DNA from: Belnapia rosea
GTDB lineage: Bacteria > Pseudomonadota > Alphaproteobacteria > Acetobacterales > Acetobacteraceae
DNA length: 64,000 nt
NCBI RefSeq assembly: GCF_900101615.1
Contig: NZ_FMZX01000013.1
Coordinates: forward strand, 46,181 to 110,180
Direction: 5' to 3'
A model generated the notes under the pieces. That model did no database searches and was not told the DNA's origin. It saw nothing but the letters and a program-made list of their open reading frames with translations. The translations under genes and the position numbers were made by a program. Position 1 is the first letter of the stretch, and every line of letters begins with the position of its first letter. Shown here piece by piece: positions 18,924 to 27,626 of this stretch.

Positions 18924-19577
18924 ATGCGCACCGCTATCCTGATCTCCGGCCGCGGCTCCAACATGGTGGCGCTGCTGGAGGCGGCGCGGGTGCCGGATTT
19001 TCCGGCCGAGATCGCCCTCGTTCTCTCCAACAAGGCGGATGCGGGCGGGCTGGCGCTCGCCGCGGCCGCCGGGGTGCCGACGGCGGTGGTGGAAAGCCGG
19101 CCCTTCGGCCGCGACCGGGCGGCGCATGAGGCGGCGGTGCAGGCGGTGCTGGAGGCGCATGGCATCGGCCTCGTCTGCCTCGCCGGCTATATGCGGCTGC
19201 TGACCCCCTTCCTGATCGGGCGCTGGGCGGGGCGGATGCTGAACATCCATCCGAGCCTGCTGCCGGCCTTTCCCGGGCTCGACACCCATGCGCGGGCCCT
19301 TGCCGCCGGCGTCAGGCTGCATGGGTGCACGGTGCATCTGGTGACCGAGGAGATGGATGCCGGGCCGATCCTGGCCCAGGCAGCCGTGCCCGTGCTGCCG
19401 GACGATACGGAGGAGGTCCTCGCCGCCCGGGTGCTGGCGCAGGAGCACCGGGTCTACCCGGCCGCGCTCCGGGCGGCGGCCGGCGGCGGGCTGGCGCACC
19501 CGCCGGCCTCGGCGGTACTCGCCAACCCCTTGCCGAGCCCGCTGGCCCTTTCTACACCCCATTCCGAGAGTGCATGA
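18924..19577 (+). CDS. purN: Phosphoribosylglycinamide formyltransferase
   Basis: A 217-residue enzyme that transfers a formyl group from 10-formyl-tetrahydrofolate to GAR. Visible: ILISGRGSNMVALLEA at the phosphate-binding N-terminus, LAGYMRLLTPFLI, the catalytic NIHPSLLPAFPGLDTH (Asn, His) and VTEEMDAGPILAQ (Asp). A GTG at 18918 overlaps the purM stop as GTGA and could be the start two codons earlier. The C-terminal 20 residues are Pro/Ala-rich and longer than usual. Confidence 0.94.
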   Translation: MRTAILISGRGSNMVALLEAARVPDFPAEIALVLSNKADAGGLALAAAAGVPTAVVESRPFGRDRAAHEAAVQAVLEAHGIGLVCLAGYMRLLTPFLIGRWAGRMLNIHPSLLPAFPGLDTHARALAAGVRLHGCTVHLVTEEMDAGPILAQAAVPVLPDDTEEVLAARVLAQEHRVYPAALRAAAGGGLAHPPASAVLANPLPSPLALSTPHSESA

Positions 19578-19587
19578 GGACCGGACC

Positions 19588-19746
19588 GTGGCCGAACATC
19601 AGCAGAATTATGAATTCGGGGGCGTCGACGACAAGGCCCTGCTCGCCGACCGGCAGCGGGGCTGGGACGGCTTTGTCCAGTTCAGCACCTGGGGCATCGT
19701 GATCACGGTGCTGCTGCTGCTGGCGCTGCTGCTCTTCGTGGCCTGA
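19588..19746 (+). CDS. aa3-type cytochrome c oxidase subunit IV
   Basis: A 52-residue protein starting at GTG 19588, with GAGGA 7 bases upstream. The N-terminal HQQNYEFGGVDDKALLADRQ and a single C-terminal transmembrane helix (GIVITVLLLLALLLFVA) fit the small bacterial aa3-oxidase subunit IV family, which sits against subunit III in the cytoplasmic membrane. Other oxidase genes are not in the window. It follows purN closely. Confidence 0.75.
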   Translation: MAEHQQNYEFGGVDDKALLADRQRGWDGFVQFSTWGIVITVLLLLALLLFVA

Positions 19747-19795
19747 GCCCAACGCCTGGACCCAACGGCGCTTCGCGTCGCCTGGGGGGTAACGG

Positions 19796-19817
19796 GGGCC
19801 GGCCCGGAGGCCGGCCC
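19796..19817. terminator. Bidirectional terminator-like hairpin
   Basis: A perfect 9-bp repeat, GGGCCGGCC with GGCCGGCCC (19796-19804 with 19809-19817, loop CGGA), lies between the convergent oxidase-subunit and ndk genes. It has no clear T-tract, but its position fits termination on both strands. Confidence 0.55.
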
Positions 19818-19825
19818 GGCCTGCC

Positions 19826-20248
19826 TCAGGCGACGATCTCGGTGCCGGCGAAGAAGAAGGCGATCTCCGTCGCCGCGTTCTCGGCGCTGTCCGAGCCATG
19901 GACGCTGTTCGCCTCGATGCTCTCGGCGAATTCCTTGCGGATGGTGCCCGGCGCCGCATTGGCGGGGTTGGTGGCACCCATGATCTCGCGGTTCCTGGCC
20001 ACCGCGTTCTCGCCCTCGAGCACCTGCACCACCACCGGGCCGCTGATCATGAAGCTGACCAGGTCCTTGTAGAAGGGCCGCTCCTTATGGACGGCGTAGA
20101 AGGCGCCGGCCTGGGCCTCGCTGAGCTGCAGCCGCTTCTGGCCGACGATGCGGAGGCCGGCCTCCTCGAATTTGGCGTTGATCTTGCCGGTCAGGTTCCG
20201 GCGGGTGGCATCCGGCTTGATAATGGAGAGCGTGCGTTCAACGGCCAT
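19826..20248 (-). CDS. ndk: Nucleoside diphosphate kinase
   Basis: A 140-residue enzyme of standard length that balances NTP pools by ping-pong phosphate transfer. The catalytic His117 lies in [14 protein letters not shown], and the N-terminal [15 protein letters not shown] is typical. ATG 20248 is preceded by AAGGGA. Monocistronic: it converges on the oxidase-subunit gene and diverges from a small proline-rich gene. Confidence 0.97.
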   Translation of the reverse strand: MAVERTLSIIKPDATRRNLTGKINAKFEEAGLRIVGQKRLQLSEAQAGAFYAVHKERPFYKDLVSFMISGPVVVQVLEGENAVARNREIMGATNPANAAPGTIRKEFAESIEANSVHGSDSAENAATEIAFFFAGTEIVA

Positions 20249-20374
20249 GGTGGCATCCCTTCGTGACGGTGGCGGCGGGATAGGCGGGCCCAGGGCGGGA
20301 TGCAAGAGGCGGGATGCAGGCCCAACCCGGGCCCTCCCGCCGCGTTGCCCCCTCAGGACGAGGAGCACCGCCAC

Positions 20375-20545
20375 ATGGCCCAGGACGACGCACCGCCGAA
20401 ACCCCGTATCCCCCGCCCGCCCAGCCAGGCCGATATCGACCTGGTCAGCAGCCAGCAGGGCATGGTCTCCGACGAATGGGCCGAGGCACCCGCGCCGAAG
20501 CCCCCTTCCCCGCCCGAGGCGGAAACCGAGGGGCAGCCCAGCTAG
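20375..20545 (+). CDS. Small proline-rich protein
   Basis: A 56-residue cytoplasmic protein ([20 protein letters not shown]...) with AGGAG 9 bases before ATG 20375. It is Pro/Glu-rich, without membrane span or signal, and probably disordered. It lies 53 bases ahead of the ABC-F gene on the same strand. No family recognised. Confidence 0.5.
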   Translation: MAQDDAPPKPRIPRPPSQADIDLVSSQQGMVSDEWAEAPAPKPPSPPEAETEGQPS

Positions 20546-20598
20546 AACGGTATGCTGCGATGCGTGACGGAGGGGCGTGGCAGCGGTAGAAGGCGCGC

Positions 20599-22464
20599 AT
20601 GACCGTGCTCGCCATCCGCGACCTCACCCTCCGCATCGCCGGCCGCGCCCTGCTGGAAAGCGCCGACCTCGCCGTCGACCCTGGCCGCAAGGTCGGGCTT
20701 GTCGGCCGCAACGGCGCTGGCAAGTCGACGCTGCTGAAGGCGATCACCGGCGAGATCCAGCCGGATGGCGGGGAGATCCGCCTGGCCCAGCGGGCCCGGC
20801 TCGGCCATGTGGCGCAGGAGGCACCGGGCGGGCCGGAGAGCCTGCTGGAGACGGTGCTGGCCGCCGATACCGAGCGGGCCGAGCTGCTGGCCGAGGCCGA
20901 GGGCCACCCCGAGCCGCACCGGATGGCCGAAATCCATGAGCGGCTGATCGCCATCCAGGCGGACAGCGCACCGTCGCGGGCCGCGACCGTCCTCGCCGGC
21001 CTCGGCTTCGATGCCGCGGCCCAGGCGCGGCCGAGCACCGAATTCTCCGGCGGTTGGCGGATGCGCGTGGCGCTGGCCCGCGTGCTGTTCCTCGAGCCCG
21101 AGCTGTTGCTGCTCGACGAGCCGACCAACCATCTCGACCTCGAGGCGACGATGTGGCTGGAGGGCTGGCTGCAGCGCTTCTCCGGCGCCGCCATCATCGT
21201 CAGCCATGACCGCGGGCTGCTCGAGCGCTGCGTCGATGCCATCGCCCATCTCGACCGGGGCAAGCTCACGCTCTATCCGGGCGCCTTCGACAATTTCGTA
21301 CGCGTCCGGACCGAGCGCCAGGCCCAGCAGGCGGCGCAGAATGAGAAGCTGGCCGCCGAGCGCGCCCATATCCAGAGCTTCGTCGACCGCTTCCGCGCCA
21401 AGGCGAGCAAGGCGCGCCAGGCGCAGTCGCGCATCAAGGCCTTGGAGCGGATGCCGGCGATCGAGAGCGTGGTCGAGGACCATGTGACCCGCTTCGCCTT
21501 CCCCGAGCCCGCGGAGCTGGCACCACCGGTGCTCTCCATCACCGGCGGCAGCATCGGCTATGACGGGCGCGTGGTGCTGAAGGGGCTCGACCTGCGGCTG
21601 GACCAGGACGACCGCATCGCGCTCCTCGGCGCCAATGGCAACGGCAAGTCGACACTCGCAAAACTCTTCGCCGGTCGGCTGCCGCTGATGACCGGGCGTG
21701 AATTCCGCTCGCCCAAGCTGAAGATCGGCTATTTCGCCCAGCACCAGACCGATGAGCTCGACATGCAGGGCACGCCGCTCTCCCACATGCAGGCGGCGAT
21801 GCCGCGGGCGACAGTGACGCAGTGCCGCTCCCAGCTCGCCCGGTTCGGCCTCGATGTGGAGCGGGCGACGACCAGGATCTCGGCCTGCTCCGGCGGCGAG
21901 AAGGCGCGGTTGCTGCTGGCGCTCTGCACGCGCGAGGCGCCGCAGCTGCTGATCCTCGACGAGCCCACCAACCATCTCGACATCGATGCGCGCGATGCGC
22001 TGGTGAAGGCGCTGGCCGATTACAACGGCGCCGTCATCCTCATCAGCCATGACCCGCATCTGGTGGAGCTGGTGGCAGACCGGCTCTGGCTGGTCGGCGA
22101 CGGCAAGGTATCGTCCTTCGACGGCGATCTCGACGACTACCGGGCCATGCTCGGCGGCGGGCGGCGGGCAGCACGCAGCGAGCCGGCCGGCGCGCCGCGC
22201 CAGTCGGAGCGCCGTGGCCGGGCGGAGAACCGCACCGCCCTCGCCCCCCTGCGCGACCGGCTGAAGCAGATCGAGGCGCAGATCGCCAAGCTGCAGGATG
22301 AGGCGGCGGTGATCGACAAGGCGCTGGCCGATCCCCGCCTCTATGCCAACAACAGGTCCGACCTGATCAACCGTGCCACGACGCGCCGCGCGGTGATCAA
22401 CAAGATCCTGCCCGGTCTCGAGACGGAGTGGCTGGAGCTGCAGGAGAAACTGGAGGCGGCTTAA
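20599..22464 (+). CDS. ABC-F family ATPase (ribosome-associated)
   Basis: A 621-residue protein with two ABC cassettes and no membrane domain. Walker A is GRNGAGKST in the first and GANGNGKST in the second. The signatures are [13 protein letters not shown] and [13 protein letters not shown], and each half has [11 protein letters not shown] or [11 protein letters not shown]. The inter-cassette linker is basic ([18 protein letters not shown]), and a C-terminal coiled coil of about 70 residues ([18 protein letters not shown]) is present. The overall build fits the Uup/ABCF3-like (YheS) group, which binds ribosomes rather than exporting solutes. Confidence 0.92.
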   Translation: MTVLAIRDLTLRIAGRALLESADLAVDPGRKVGLVGRNGAGKSTLLKAITGEIQPDGGEIRLAQRARLGHVAQEAPGGPESLLETVLAADTERAELLAEAEGHPEPHRMAEIHERLIAIQADSAPSRAATVLAGLGFDAAAQARPSTEFSGGWRMRVALARVLFLEPELLLLDEPTNHLDLEATMWLEGWLQRFSGAAIIVSHDRGLLERCVDAIAHLDRGKLTLYPGAFDNFVRVRTERQAQQAAQNEKLAAERAHIQSFVDRFRAKASKARQAQSRIKALERMPAIESVVEDHVTRFAFPEPAELAPPVLSITGGSIGYDGRVVLKGLDLRLDQDDRIALLGANGNGKSTLAKLFAGRLPLMTGREFRSPKLKIGYFAQHQTDELDMQGTPLSHMQAAMPRATVTQCRSQLARFGLDVERATTRISACSGGEKARLLLALCTREAPQLLILDEPTNHLDIDARDALVKALADYNGAVILISHDPHLVELVADRLWLVGDGKVSSFDGDLDDYRAMLGGGRRAARSEPAGAPRQSERRGRAENRTALAPLRDRLKQIEAQIAKLQDEAAVIDKALADPRLYANNRSDLINRATTRRAVINKILPGLETEWLELQEKLEAA

Positions 22465-22471
22465 CTTCCGC

Positions 22472-22488
22472 GGGGCGCTGTCCGCCCC
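22472..22488. terminator. Hairpin between convergent genes
   Basis: GGGGCG (22472-22477) pairs with CGCCCC (22483-22488) around a 5-base loop, in the 27-bp gap between the ABC-F and DUF1203-like genes. A pyrimidine-rich run follows on the plus strand. Confidence 0.5.
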
Positions 22489-22491
22489 CCT

Positions 22492-22965
22492 CTACAGCCG
22501 CTCCACCGCCGTCAGCAGGCAGCCCGGCCGCGCGGTATGGATGTTGATGAAGCGCGCACGCGGATCGGCCAGGGCCCGTTCCAGCAGGGGCGCGACCTCG
22601 CTGCCGGCGCTGATCGCCCCGAGATCGTAGAGGCACATCTCCTCGGCGTCATAGGCGCGGATGGAGACGATGCCATTCGCCAGGACAATGGGCGCGATGG
22701 CATCCTCGGCGGCGAAGCGGGCACAGTCGCGGGCGTGCAGGAAGATCGGGCTCGGCGTCCAGTAGACGCCCTGCGGATGCGACAGGGCATAGCTGCCGAG
22801 CAGCATCTCCTCCCCCGCCTCACCGAACCGCAGGCAATAGCGACAGGGGAAGCCCGGCCCATCGACGATGCGGCGATGCAGCGGCAGGCTGCGGTCGTCA
22901 CGGCCGGTCGCACGCCAGCGCGAGGCGGTCTCGGCCGGGATGGGCGTGCAGCGGAAGCGTGCCAT
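22492..22965 (-). CDS. DUF1203-like protein
   Basis: A 157-residue protein. Family-like features are the segment DGPGFPCRYCLRFGEAGEEMLLGSY, the phrase SPIFLHARDCARF, and RFINIHTARPGC near the C-terminus. Function unknown. ATG 22965 has AGGAGAACC upstream. It precedes nothing else on its strand and converges with the ABC-F gene. Confidence 0.75.
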   Translation of the reverse strand: MARFRCTPIPAETASRWRATGRDDRSLPLHRRIVDGPGFPCRYCLRFGEAGEEMLLGSYALSHPQGVYWTPSPIFLHARDCARFAAEDAIAPIVLANGIVSIRAYDAEEMCLYDLGAISAGSEVAPLLERALADPRARFINIHTARPGCLLTAVERL

Positions 22966-23103
22966 GGCTTGGGTTCTCCTGCCGCACAGCCTCGCCGCGG
23001 GCGCGTCTGCGCGCCCCCCGCCGGTTGCTGCGGCATGACACAAGCCCTCGGCGCCGCACCCTTGGGGGGCTGGCGCCATGCATCGGGCACCTTCCCCGTC
23101 GCA

Positions 23104-24021
23104 TCAGCGGTAGATGGCAATCTCCGGCGCGGCGCCGAGGCGCAGGAGGCCGCGATACATGCCGGAGGTGCCGAAGGCGATGCCGGGCCGGCCCTCCGCA
23201 TCCACCGCGATAAGCCCGCCGCTGCCGCCGCTTGCCGGCACCAGGACCTCCGCCACCTCGGCCGCCGCCTGCTGCACCGGAAGGCCGCCATGCCGCATCA
23301 GCGCCGAGAGCTCATGCGCCGCGGCGCAGCGGATGAAGGCCTCGCCGATACCCGTGCAACTCACCGCGACGGTGCCATCGGCCCAGGTGCCGGCGCCGAT
23401 CAAAGGGCTGTCGCCCACGCGGCCGGCACGCTTGTTCGTCATCCCGCCGGTGGAGGTTGCGGCCGCGAGCCGGCCGGCCGCATCGCGCGCGACGGCGCCG
23501 ACCGTGCCCATGCGCGCCGGCAGGTCATGGTCGAGGGCGATGCGCCGTGCGGCCAGCGCGGCCTGCAATTGCTGCCAGCGATGCTCGGTGCGGAAATACT
23601 CGGGCGCTGCCAGCTCCAGCCCCTCGGCGGCGGCGAAATCATCGGCGGCGGGGCCGATCAGCAAAACATGCGGCGTGCGCTCCATCACCGCCCGGGCGGC
23701 ACGGACCGGGTTGCGGATGCGCTGCACGCCGGCGACGGCGCCAGCCATGCGGGCCATGCCGTCCATCACCGCGGCATCCATCTCGATCGAACCGGCGGCG
23801 TTGAATGTGGCGCCACGGCCGGCATTGAAGAGCGGGCAGTCTTCGAGGACACGCACCGCCTGCTCGACGGCATCGAGGGCGCTACCGCCGGATGAAAGCA
23901 CCGCCTCGCCGGCCGCAAGGGCCTCCGTGAGCGCGGCCCGGTGTTCCGCCTCGCGCGCCTCGGACATCTCCTCCCGCCGGATCGTCCCGGCACCGCCATG
24001 GATCAGCAGCGTCGCATTCAT
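23104..24021 (-). CDS. iaaA: Isoaspartyl peptidase / plant-type L-asparaginase
   Basis: A 305-residue N-terminal-nucleophile hydrolase. The precursor cleaves itself before Thr173 in MGTVGAVARD, giving alpha and beta subunits. The start LLIHGGAGTIRR, the glycine-rich NAGRGATFN and GDSPLIGAGTWAD are family hallmarks. It removes isoaspartyl residues from peptides and can hydrolyse asparagine. ATG overlaps the stop of the DUF1835-like gene (ATGA), so the two are translationally coupled. Confidence 0.93.
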   Translation of the reverse strand: MNATLLIHGGAGTIRREEMSEAREAEHRAALTEALAAGEAVLSSGGSALDAVEQAVRVLEDCPLFNAGRGATFNAAGSIEMDAAVMDGMARMAGAVAGVQRIRNPVRAARAVMERTPHVLLIGPAADDFAAAEGLELAAPEYFRTEHRWQQLQAALAARRIALDHDLPARMGTVGAVARDAAGRLAAATSTGGMTNKRAGRVGDSPLIGAGTWADGTVAVSCTGIGEAFIRCAAAHELSALMRHGGLPVQQAAAEVAEVLVPASGGSGGLIAVDAEGRPGIAFGTSGMYRGLLRLGAAPEIAIYR

Positions 24022-24941
24022 GCGCCGGCCCCCGCGACAACGGCGGCCTGGGTCGGGTCCCAGAACCAGGGTGGGTCCGGCAGCACATGCACCCCGGCCT
24101 GGAAGCGCGGCGGTGGCCGATGTCGATCGGTACCGGCGAGCACGGCGCTGCCGCGGGGCGTCAGGCGCAGCGGCCCCTCGCGCATTACCAACCGGTTCGG
24201 CCCCTGGCGCAGCCGGCCGACCGTCTCCCGCAGGATTAGGTCGGTGACATGGAAGACCGGGTCGGCCGGGTGGATGGCGTCGAACAGCGCGGCCTCGTCG
24301 CCCACCCCGTCGGCGATGGCCTGCAGCACGCGGCGCTCGGTCTCACCGAGGCCATCGGTGGTCCAGGGCAGGTCACGCAGATGCCGGCGGAGCGCGGCGG
24401 CAAGGAAGGGCAGCGCCAGAGCGCGCCGGCTCAGCGCATCGAGGCCGCGCGGATCGGGTGAGGCGAAAGCGGCCCAGGCCTCGGCCGCCTGCTCGATCTG
24501 CAAATCGGAGAGCGGCGCAGGCTGCAGCGCGGCCAGTTCAGCATCGCTGAGTGCCGGAAAGACGCGTCGCCCATCCGCCGGCACGAGCATCAGCCGGCCA
24601 CGCAGCAGGCGCTTCTCCGCCAGCAGCGACAGGATGCGCATGAGCGCCGCCTGGTCCCAGAGATCGTGCTCGAACCAGAGCCACACCGCCTCGCGCCGGT
24701 GCAGGCCGTTCAGCGCGGCGTATTCCCGGCCGAGGCGCTGGCGCACCGCCGCCGCATCCTGGCCCGTGTGCAGCGCCACGTAGCGCGCCCGCATCCCAAG
24801 CCAGGTCATCAGGTCGCCATCATCCTGCGCCGGGCCGACGCAGACCGGATCGGCGAAACAGGCATATTCCCCCGCGATGCCGGCCCCCTGCAGGCGGCCA
24901 CGGAGATCGTCGCCGCAGCGCAGATGCAGCAGCGGCGTCAC
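24018..24941 (-). CDS. DUF1835-like protein
   Basis: About 307 residues. The N-terminal LLHLRCGDDLRGRLQGAGI and CVGPAQDDGDLMTWLGMRARY fit the DUF1835 pattern; the C-terminal half is helical and ends in short Pro-rich loops. GTG 24941 was chosen because the family starts here and GAGGGGG lies 12 bases upstream; the longer frame upstream is compositionally unlike protein. Function unknown. The shared stop/start with iaaA suggests coordinated expression. Confidence 0.75.
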   Translation of the reverse strand: MTPLLHLRCGDDLRGRLQGAGIAGEYACFADPVCVGPAQDDGDLMTWLGMRARYVALHTGQDAAAVRQRLGREYAALNGLHRREAVWLWFEHDLWDQAALMRILSLLAEKRLLRGRLMLVPADGRRVFPALSDAELAALQPAPLSDLQIEQAAEAWAAFASPDPRGLDALSRRALALPFLAAALRRHLRDLPWTTDGLGETERRVLQAIADGVGDEAALFDAIHPADPVFHVTDLILRETVGRLRQGPNRLVMREGPLRLTPRGSAVLAGTDRHRPPPRFQAGVHVLPDPPWFWDPTQAAVVAGAGA

Positions 24942-25201
24942 CGACGGCTGGCCCCCTCGGTTGCCGGGCCCGGCTTTTCTGTCGTCCAGCGCGGCATGCC
25001 GGCCATGGCCATCCTCCGCTCCCCCATGCCGGCTTGCGGGGCCGGTCTTGCCGAAGCATGCGACGGAAAGGCGAGGACGCGCCACCCCCAATCCGGCACG
25101 AGCGACAGCGCCAGCGGCGTCGCGCAAGCGTGTCATTGAAGCTATCGCAGCGGCTGCGAAGCGCGTCCCGGGCTCGCGCAAAAGCTGGGAGGGGCTGGGT
25201 C
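24942..25201. other. Intergenic region before the RTX remnant
   Basis: 260 bases separating two divergent genes. I see no gene and no clear promoter boxes. A GGGAGGGG ribosome binding site at the right end belongs to the RTX remnant. Confidence 0.4.
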
Positions 25202-25492
25202 ATGGCGCTCATCAGGGGAGGTTCCGGCGTGGACAGCCTGCCAGGCACGGCGGGGATGGATATCGTCCTCGCCGGCGCCGGCAACGACCGGATCGAAGGT
25301 CGGGAGGGCGTCGATCTGTTCCGCTTCGGCGTCGGCCTCAGCGGCTACCTCTACCCGCATCTCTGCCAGGCCCCGGCTCCCTTCCTGGGTAACGCGGCCT
25401 TACCGGAGGCTTCACCCTGCGGCAGGGCCGCTCGGCGAGATCGAGCTCGCCGGCACCTACCAGCTGACTGCCGCGGATTTCATCCTGGCCTG
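25202..25492 (+). pseudogene. RTX (hemolysin-type calcium-binding) protein remnant
   Basis: A good start (GGGAGGGG then ATG 25202) leads into MALIRGGSGVDSLPGTAG and LAGAGNDRIEGREGVDLFRFG, that is, RTX nonapeptides with the DxFxF strand that ends such blocks. The frame then drifts, and a typical RTX C-terminus (GEIELAGTYQLTAADFILA, stop TGA 25490-25492) continues in the +1 frame. It is therefore either a decayed secreted protein or a gene with one frameshift. Type I secretion is suggested by the C-terminal ending, which resembles that of the ORF at 36206. The in-frame reading would run on to 25528. Confidence 0.55.
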
Positions 25493-25496
25493 AGGT

Positions 25497-26480
25497 TCAA
25501 TCCATCCGGAGGCCAAGCTTGCGGATGACGGCGCTCTCTTCGGCGTAGAGCTTCTGGGCGAAGGCTGCGTAGTCTTCGCTGTTCATGTAGCGCAGCGGCA
25601 TGTCGAAGCGGTCGAGTGTCTCGACATGCTTGGGGTCGAACAGCGCCTCCTTGAAGGCGTCGTGCAGGACGCGCACCACGCCGGGGTCCATCCCCTTCGG
25701 CCCGCCGATGCCGAAGGGGCTGTCGGCGACGATATCGATGCCGACCTCGCGCAGCGTCGGCACATTGGGAAAGCGCTTGGCACGCTCCGCCGTCCAGACC
25801 ACCAGCAGCCGCAGCTTGCCCTCCTGCACCAGCGGCGCCCAGCCGGTGCTGTCGGTATTCGCCATGGTCTGGCCGGAAAGCACGGCCTGGGTGTTGTCGG
25901 CGCCACCGCGGAAGGGCACGTGCAGCCATTCGATGCCGAGCATCTCGCCGATGCGCTCCATCGTGATGTGCAGCGTGCTGCCGACGCCGGGCGTGCCATA
26001 GGTGACCTTGCCAGGGTTGGCCTTGGCATAGGCGACGAACTCGCCCCATGTCTGCCAGGGCTGGTCGGCGCGGACAACGACGCCGAAGACATAGCCGGTC
26101 AGGTGCAGGATCCAGCTGAAATCCTTCATCGGGTCGAAGGTCGCCCGGCGGGACATGGCCGGCAGGCGGAAGATGGTGATCGGCATCTGCCCGACCATGT
26201 GACCATCGCCCTTCGCCTCCTGCGACATGGCCAGCGCGCCGAGCGTGCCCGAGGCGCCGGGCTTGTTCTCGACGATGACGGGCTGGCCGAGCTTCTGGCT
26301 GGCCAGGTCGCTGAGCACGCGCAGATGCACATCGGAGGAGCCGCCGGGCAACCAGGGCACCAGCATGCGGATGGGCCGGTTGGGGAAGCCGGTCTGGGCG
26401 ATGGCCGGGGCGGCCAGCGAGGGAAGCCCGGCGGAGAGCCCGGTCACAAGGGCGGCACGGCGGCTCAGGCGGATGGTCAT
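25497..26480 (-). CDS. Bug/TctC-family tripartite tricarboxylate transporter receptor
   Basis: A 327-residue periplasmic binding protein. The Tat-like start TIRLSRRAALVTGLSAG and cleavage near APAIAQ precede FPNRPIRMLVPWLPGGSSD. Conserved family loops YGTPGVGSTLHITMERIGEMLG and VPFRGGADNTQAVLSGQ are visible. It is the last gene of a minus-strand cluster of lyase, Bug receptor, Bug receptor, so the ligand is probably the acid the lyase handles. No TctA/TctB genes are nearby. Confidence 0.93.
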   Translation of the reverse strand: MTIRLSRRAALVTGLSAGLPSLAAPAIAQTGFPNRPIRMLVPWLPGGSSDVHLRVLSDLASQKLGQPVIVENKPGASGTLGALAMSQEAKGDGHMVGQMPITIFRLPAMSRRATFDPMKDFSWILHLTGYVFGVVVRADQPWQTWGEFVAYAKANPGKVTYGTPGVGSTLHITMERIGEMLGIEWLHVPFRGGADNTQAVLSGQTMANTDSTGWAPLVQEGKLRLLVVWTAERAKRFPNVPTLREVGIDIVADSPFGIGGPKGMDPGVVRVLHDAFKEALFDPKHVETLDRFDMPLRYMNSEDYAAFAQKLYAEESAVIRKLGLRMD

Positions 26481-26574
26481 GCTTGGACAACTCCCGTCAA
26501 CGGCCTCTCCACGGGCCGCTTCACGGGTGCATGGTCGGGCCTGGCCGCCCGGGGTGCAAGCCGCCCTTCGCGGC

Positions 26575-27576
26575 TCAGTCGGCCTCGACCTGCAAGCCTT
26601 CCTTCTTCAGCACGGTGCCCCACTTCTCGATCTCGGCCTGCACGAAGGCGCCATACTCCGCCGGGGGGCGGTAATCCGGGACGCCGCCCAGGGCCGCGAA
26701 GCGCGTCCGCGTCTCGGGGCCGTCGAGCAGCACCTTCATCTCGGCATTCAGGGATTGCACCACGGCTGCGGGCGTGCCGGCCGGGAGGAAGGCGCCGAAC
26801 CAAGTGTTGACGTCGTAGCCCGCCAGCTCCGGCATGGTCTCGCGGAGGGCGGGCAGTTCCGCCAGCTGGCTGTTGCGGTCGGCGCTGGTCACCGCCAGGG
26901 CACGGACCTTGCCGGAGCGGATATGCTCGACCATCGTCGGCAGGTTGTCGAACATGTACTGCACGTCGTTGGCGATGAGCGAGACCTGCGCCGGCGAGGA
27001 GCCGCGGAAATGCGCGGCGGTGCCCGGGAGGCCGATCAGCTGGTGGAACAGCACGCCGGAGATGTGCACCGACTGGCCGAGGCCCGACGTGCCGTAGCTC
27101 AGCCGGTCCGGATTCTTGCGCAGATAGGCGACGAATTCCGGCACGCTCCGCACCGGCACTGCGGGATTCACCACGAGGACGTTCGGGCCCCGGAGCATGC
27201 CGGAGATGGGGATCAGGTCGCCCGGCTGGTACTGCATGCCGCGGATCAGCGAGTAGGCGATGGCCTGCGGGCCGATATTGCCGAGCAGGATGGTATGTCC
27301 ATCCGGCCGCGACCGCACGACCTCGAGCGTGCCAACCGTGCCGCCGCCGCCCGAGCGGTTGTCGACGACGATGTTCTGGCCCCAGCGGGATTGCAGATGG
27401 CTGGCGAGGAAGCGGGCCATCAGGTCGGTCGTGCCGCCCGGCGCGCCGGGAACGACGATGCGCACCGTCTGGCTGGGCCGCCAGCCCTCCTGCGCCACGG
27501 CCCGGCGCGAGGCCGGCATGGCGGCGACAGACAGGGCGCCGGCGCGCAGCAACAGGCGGCGATTGAGGCTGGTCAT
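26575..27576 (-). CDS. Bug/TctC-family tripartite tricarboxylate transporter receptor
   Basis: A 333-residue periplasmic binding protein. The signal (SLNRRLLLRAGALSVAAMPASRRAVAQ, processed to give EGWRPSQ) carries a twin Arg. The fold start TVRIVVPGAPGGTTDLMAR and YGTSGLGQSVHISGVLFHQLIG are family-typical. ATG 27576 is preferred to upstream in-frame starts because it begins the signal peptide. It is a paralogue of its downstream neighbour but clearly divergent, suggesting two ligands or two affinities. It lies between the lyase gene and the second receptor. Confidence 0.92.
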   Translation of the reverse strand: MTSLNRRLLLRAGALSVAAMPASRRAVAQEGWRPSQTVRIVVPGAPGGTTDLMARFLASHLQSRWGQNIVVDNRSGGGGTVGTLEVVRSRPDGHTILLGNIGPQAIAYSLIRGMQYQPGDLIPISGMLRGPNVLVVNPAVPVRSVPEFVAYLRKNPDRLSYGTSGLGQSVHISGVLFHQLIGLPGTAAHFRGSSPAQVSLIANDVQYMFDNLPTMVEHIRSGKVRALAVTSADRNSQLAELPALRETMPELAGYDVNTWFGAFLPAGTPAAVVQSLNAEMKVLLDGPETRTRFAALGGVPDYRPPAEYGAFVQAEIEKWGTVLKKEGLQVEAD

Positions 27577-27626
27577 GGACGGTTTCCCCGAATGGCGATG
27601 GACGCCTTGTTGGCTATGAGGCCCGC

